From: Nanobdellota archaeon
Lineage (GTDB): Archaea > Nanobdellota > Nanobdellia > SCGC-AAA011-G17 > UBA489
NCBI GenBank assembly: GCA_030699455.1
Contig: JAUYMN010000028.1
Coordinates: 1-39,133 of the forward strand
DNA: 39,133 nt
Direction: 5' to 3'
The number at the start of each line of letters is the position of its first letter. Position 1 is the stretch's first letter. The notes under the pieces are model-generated. The model ran no database searches. It was not told where the DNA came from and saw only the letters and a list, made by a program, of their open reading frames with translations. Both the position numbers and the translations under genes were made by a program. Below, in pieces: positions 35,944-39,133 of the stretch.

Positions 35944-36906
35944 ATGACAAAAACTAAAAAAGAAATTGGAATTACTGATTTGCCAGGTGTCGGTGCTGCT
36001 ACTGCAGAAAAGCTTGCAGAAGCAGGTTTTAATACTTTAATGTCATTAGCTGTTGCAAGTCCTGGAACTATTGTTGAAATTGCTGGAGTTGGTGAAGCTC
36101 CGGCAAGAAAAATTATTAATTCTGCAAGAAATTCTTTGGAAATGGGTTTCGAAAATGGTGTAGAGTTGCTTGAAAAAAGAAAAGCTATTTCTAAGATTAG
36201 TACTGGGAGCAAGGCTTTTGATGCCTTGATGGGCGGTGGTATTGAAAGCGGTGCCATAACTGAGGCTTATGCTGCTTTTGGTAGCGGTAAAACAAGTCTT
36301 GCGCATCAACTAGCTGTAAATGTTCAATTGCCAAGAGAACAAGGTGGTGCTGAAGGCATAGCAGTCTGGATTGATACTGAGGGAACCATTAGACCAGAGT
36401 ATTTGGAGAAAATTGCTATTGCAAAGGGCATGGATCCTGCCGAAGCACTAAAAAACTTTAGAGGGGTGAGGGCATTTAACAGTGATCATCAGATGCTCTT
36501 GGTTGAAAAGATAGGTGATTTAATAGAAAAAGAAAAATTACCTGTTAAACTTATTATTGTTGACAGCTTGATGGGACATTTTAGAAGTGAATTTGTTGGA
36601 AGAGGAACCCTTGCTGATAGACAGCAGAAGCTGAATAAACATATGCACGCTTTATTAAAGTTAGCTACCCAGCATAATATTGCAATATATGTTACTAATC
36701 AAGTAATGGCAAAGCCAGATACCTTTTTTGGAGATCCTACTACTGCTATTGGGGGGCACATAGTTGCACATACCTCTACATACAGGATTTATTTAAGAAG
36801 GGGTAAAAAAGGAGCAAGAGTTGCCAAGCTTGTAGACGCCCCTGCAATGGCTGATGGCGAGTGCGCTTTTATAGTGACTGATGAAGGAGTTAGAGACGTT
36901 CCGTAG
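35944..36906 (+). CDS. radA: DNA repair and recombination protein RadA (TTG 35938 also possible)
   Basis: Hh[13 protein letters not shown], Walker A FGSGKTS, Walker [26 protein letters not shown]. Confidence 0.96.
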   Translation: MTKTKKEIGITDLPGVGAATAEKLAEAGFNTLMSLAVASPGTIVEIAGVGEAPARKIINSARNSLEMGFENGVELLEKRKAISKISTGSKAFDALMGGGIESGAITEAYAAFGSGKTSLAHQLAVNVQLPREQGGAEGIAVWIDTEGTIRPEYLEKIAIAKGMDPAEALKNFRGVRAFNSDHQMLLVEKIGDLIEKEKLPVKLIIVDSLMGHFRSEFVGRGTLADRQQKLNKHMHALLKLATQHNIAIYVTNQVMAKPDTFFGDPTTAIGGHIVAHTSTYRIYLRRGKKGARVAKLVDAPAMADGECAFIVTDEGVRDVP

Positions 36907-36959
36907 ACGTCTACTTCTTTTTATAAAGCATATAAGGCCTTTATTTTAGTAGGTAACTG

Positions 36960-37223
36960 ATGAGAAGAATTCCAGAGAAAAGTATATTGGATAAATTTTG
37001 TATAGATCTTTGTAGAGTTATTGAGAAACATATTGAATACATTGTTGTTTCTGGTTTTGTGGTGATATCTTCTTGAAGGGCAAGAGCTATGGAAGATATA
37101 GATATGATTATCTCTAGATTAGATAAAGAGTCTTTCATTGAACTGTATAATAATTTAATTGAAAATGGATTTGTTTGTATGTAATCTAGTGATTCTTTAG
37201 AGATACGCTACGACTCAGTTTGA
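36960..37223 (+). pseudogene. Decayed nucleotidyltransferase-like gene with in-frame TGA and TAA
   Basis: MRRIPEKSILDKFCIDLCRVIEKHIEYIVVSGFVVISS*RARAMEDIDMIISRLDKESFIELYNNLIENGFVCM*SSDSLEIRYDSV*; stops at 37074 and 37182. Confidence 0.75.
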
Positions 37224-37232
37224 ACTCTTTGA

Positions 37233-38405
37233 TTAAGTAGGCGAGCGGGGGATTGAACCCCGGTCTTGGCCTCCGCAGGGCCACGTACTATCCACTATAC
37301 TACTCGCCTTTTTTAATCGTTGAATGTGTTTTGGGTTATTTGAACCTATTTCATCCATCCATTTTTTAAACATTGTTGGTCCATTTAAATATACTGCATA
37401 TTTGTATTTTACTGCAATATAACCAAGCTTTGTTAAAATATCAAATAATTGTTCTATAAATTCTGTAGATTTTATTGATATTGAAATTACTGGATAAGTT
37501 TTTCTACTTATGTAAACACATCCGTCTGTGTCAAATAACCCTCTTAAAAGTGCACGATATATTTTTTTATTTTTTGTTGCAAGAATTTGTTTTGGAATTT
37601 TTACTTTTTCAACTTTTTTCCCCCTTGGCAATCTCAAAACAATACTTTTGAAGTCAGCTAATGCCTTCGAACAAACTTCAAAACCTGAAAGATTTGGAAA
37701 TTGTCTTAATTTTAGGTCTAAATTGTAGACATCTTTGTAGAGTTTGAACATATAATTTTCAAAATATCTTTCTTCTCTTTTGTGACACCTGACAGAAAAG
37801 CAATTTCTATTTTTGCTTAGGTATCCATCCCCTATATGTATCCCTACTTCTTCTGCTAATTTAGTAGTTATTTTATTAGGGAGTTTTATTTTTCTCTCAT
37901 TATCTTTATGTGAATTTTTGATATTTTTTGTGTTTAGAAAGATTATTTCATTTGTGAAAAACTTTTGATATTTTTCTTCTAACTTTTTGCTTGCTAACTC
38001 TCTTTTTTTGATTTTTCCAATTAGTATCTTTTGTTTTAGATCTTTTCCATATTTTCCCCATAGATTACATCTAGTGGGTGATAGTTTTCCCATTGCCCTC
38101 ATGATTTTTGAATATTCTTTTTCCCCTACTCTTTCCCGTAACAATTTTGGTGCAATTATCCCCCCTATTTTTCCACCTTTCACTGCACCCCAATTATCTT
38201 GTTGCTGATCTAAAATTTCTAGATTATTTAATTCTAAAGGGATTATCTTGGAAGGAAGATAATTTTCTCCATATCTCCATTGTTTAAGGCCCCCTAGTGA
38301 AACATTCATTTTTTTAGATAATTCTTTTAGAGATTTGGAGTTATGCTTTTCTTTCAAGTGATTGAATAATTTTTTTCTTGATTTTTCCGATAATTTTAAT
38401 CTCAT
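37233..38405 (-). CDS. LAGLIDADG homing endonuclease-like protein with N-terminal HTH; ORF runs through tRNA-Arg
   Basis: Two LAGLIDADG motifs (EVGIHIGDGYL, LLRGLFDTDGCVYI); N-terminal HTH SLKELSKKMNVSLGGLKQWRYG; last about 25 codons are the tRNA sequence. Confidence 0.85.
   Translation of the reverse strand: MRLKLSEKSRKKLFNHLKEKHNSKSLKELSKKMNVSLGGLKQWRYGENYLPSKIIPLELNNLEILDQQQDNWGAVKGGKIGGIIAPKLLRERVGEKEYSKIMRAMGKLSPTRCNLWGKYGKDLKQKILIGKIKKRELASKKLEEKYQKFFTNEIIFLNTKNIKNSHKDNERKIKLPNKITTKLAEEVGIHIGDGYLSKNRNCFSVRCHKREERYFENYMFKLYKDVYNLDLKLRQFPNLSGFEVCSKALADFKSIVLRLPRGKKVEKVKIPKQILATKNKKIYRALLRGLFDTDGCVYISRKTYPVISISIKSTEFIEQLFDILTKLGYIAVKYKYAVYLNGPTMFKKWMDEIGSNNPKHIQRLKKASSIVDSTWPCGGQDRGSIPRSPT
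37238..37309 (-). tRNA. tRNA-Arg (anticodon GCG), no intron, CCA not encoded
   Basis: Cloverleaf: acceptor AGGCGAG/CUCGCCU, D stem GUAU/GUAC, anticodon stem UGGCC/GGCCA with loop CUGCGGA, T arm CGGGG-UUCAAUC-CCCCG. Confidence 0.95.
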
Positions 38406-38520
38406 GAGGGTATAAAGTATTTCTCTTTTTTTAAACTTTCTATAGGGACTATACTGCCAGTATATTTTCGAAAAAATATTTAGTAAGATTTATAAGTCTT
38501 CTTTTTGGGTCTTTTATGAA

Positions 38521-38697
38521 ATGGAAGAAAAAGCACAAAAATGCGTGAGTATGGGTAGAACTGTGATTAATGATAAAGGCAGTGTAACTTTTAATTGTCC
38601 GGGGTGTGGAAATCAAAAGATTACTAGGTCATTCAAAGCCAGACAAATTTCTGCAAGGTATAAATGCGAAGAGTGTTCTTTTGAGGGACCTAATTAA
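38521..38697 (+). CDS. Small Zn-ribbon protein (COG2888-like; not in ORF track)
   Basis: 58 aa, CVSMGRTVINDKGSVTFNCPGCGN...RYKCEECSFEGPN. Confidence 0.8.
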   Translation: MEEKAQKCVSMGRTVINDKGSVTFNCPGCGNQKITRSFKARQISARYKCEECSFEGPN

Positions 38698-38698
38698 G

Positions 38699-38977
38699 AT
38701 GGCCAGAGTTATAATAAAATTTAGAGTAATGCCTGCTGATGCTGAGGCCGATTTAGGATTAATTAAATCTAAATTAAAAGAGGAAATTGAAAATTTTGGT
38801 GGGTCTATTCATGGAGAGATGACTGAGGATCCTGTTGCTTTTGGTCTGAAATCCATTGGAGTCTCTTTTACTTATGATGAGGCGAAGGGGACAACAGATG
38901 ATCTTGAAGATAGCTTATGTGAGGATGAAAATATACAAAGTGTTGAAGTTGTAAGTGTTGGAAGGACTATGGGATGA
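38699..38977 (+). CDS. ef1b: Archaeal elongation factor 1-beta
   Basis: MARVIIKFRVMPADAEADL...GEMTEDPVAFGLKSIGVSF...IQSVEVVSVGRTMG. Confidence 0.93.
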   Translation: MARVIIKFRVMPADAEADLGLIKSKLKEEIENFGGSIHGEMTEDPVAFGLKSIGVSFTYDEAKGTTDDLEDSLCEDENIQSVEVVSVGRTMG

Positions 38978-39133
38978 CTGAAGGGGAAATTTCCGGGAAT
39001 CAATGTGTTTTCTGCAGTATTATTGAAGGTAAGATTGGGAGTGCAAAAATATATGAAGATGATATTGTTGTGTGTGTTCTAGATATTTTTCCTGCTTCTA
39101 AGGGGCATATGCTTGTAATTCCAAAAAAACATT
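38974..39133 (+). CDS. HIT family protein, 5' part only (truncated by window end)
   Basis: MTEGEISGNQCVFCSIIEGKIGSAKIYEDDIVVCVLDIFPASKGHMLVIPKKH; ATGA overlap with ef1b. Confidence 0.88.
   Translation, partial: MTEGEISGNQCVFCSIIEGKIGSAKIYEDDIVVCVLDIFPASKGHMLVIPKKH

Noticed and set aside
36960-37223. TGA/TAA recoding (selenocysteine, or TGA read as Gly)
   Set aside because: Two different stops occur in one decayed frame, and TGA is used as a normal stop in conserved genes here (for example DP1 and iscS); no SECIS-like structure was recognised.
37233-38405. LAGLIDADG ORF as an intron-encoded enzyme within the tRNA gene
   Set aside because: The tRNA-Arg folds as a complete, uninterrupted cloverleaf with an intact anticodon loop; the ORF lies upstream and overlaps it rather than interrupting it.
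38450-38464. Dyad TATACT-GCC-AGTATA between divergent genes
   Set aside because: AT-rich short dyad; without conservation it cannot be separated from chance.
1-39133. CRISPR arrays, rRNA genes, IS elements
   Set aside because: No regularly spaced repeats, no rRNA-like segments and no transposase found in the window.

Overview
The window is archaeal chromosome, probably from a DPANN-type lineage such as Woesearchaeota or Pacearchaeota (lineage is inference). It starts at a likely replication origin: an AT-rich region with dyads, followed by orc1/cdc6, DP1 and DP2 of family D DNA polymerase. Next come an Fe-S assembly operon (Cys-rich HTH regulator, IscS, IscU, DUF1858-IscA fusion), a Hef helicase/nuclease split into two overlapping genes, and a TraB protein overlapping an M50/S2P-like pseudoprotease. 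From about 14.7 to 32.7 kb lies a large non-canonical type IV pilus-like locus. It holds three tandem paralogous membrane proteins, two coiled-coil proteins, a TadA-type ATPase, a TadC-type double platform protein, a large repeat-bearing membrane protein, and a run of about 11 small or mid-sized proteins with prepilin-like N-termini. Three of those are short genes; two are absent from the supplied ORF track and one appears only with an over-extended start. The right end carries RPA and RadA, a MNT-HEPN toxin-antitoxin module with tandem operator dyads and an apparent A8 frameshift, a remnant resembling HsdR, a decayed nucleotidyltransferase, and a LAGLIDADG homing-endonuclease ORF that reads in frame through an entire tRNA-Arg(GCG) gene. 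The window ends with a Zn-ribbon protein, aEF1-beta and a truncated HIT protein. All calls come from reading the sequence by eye; no database search was run.
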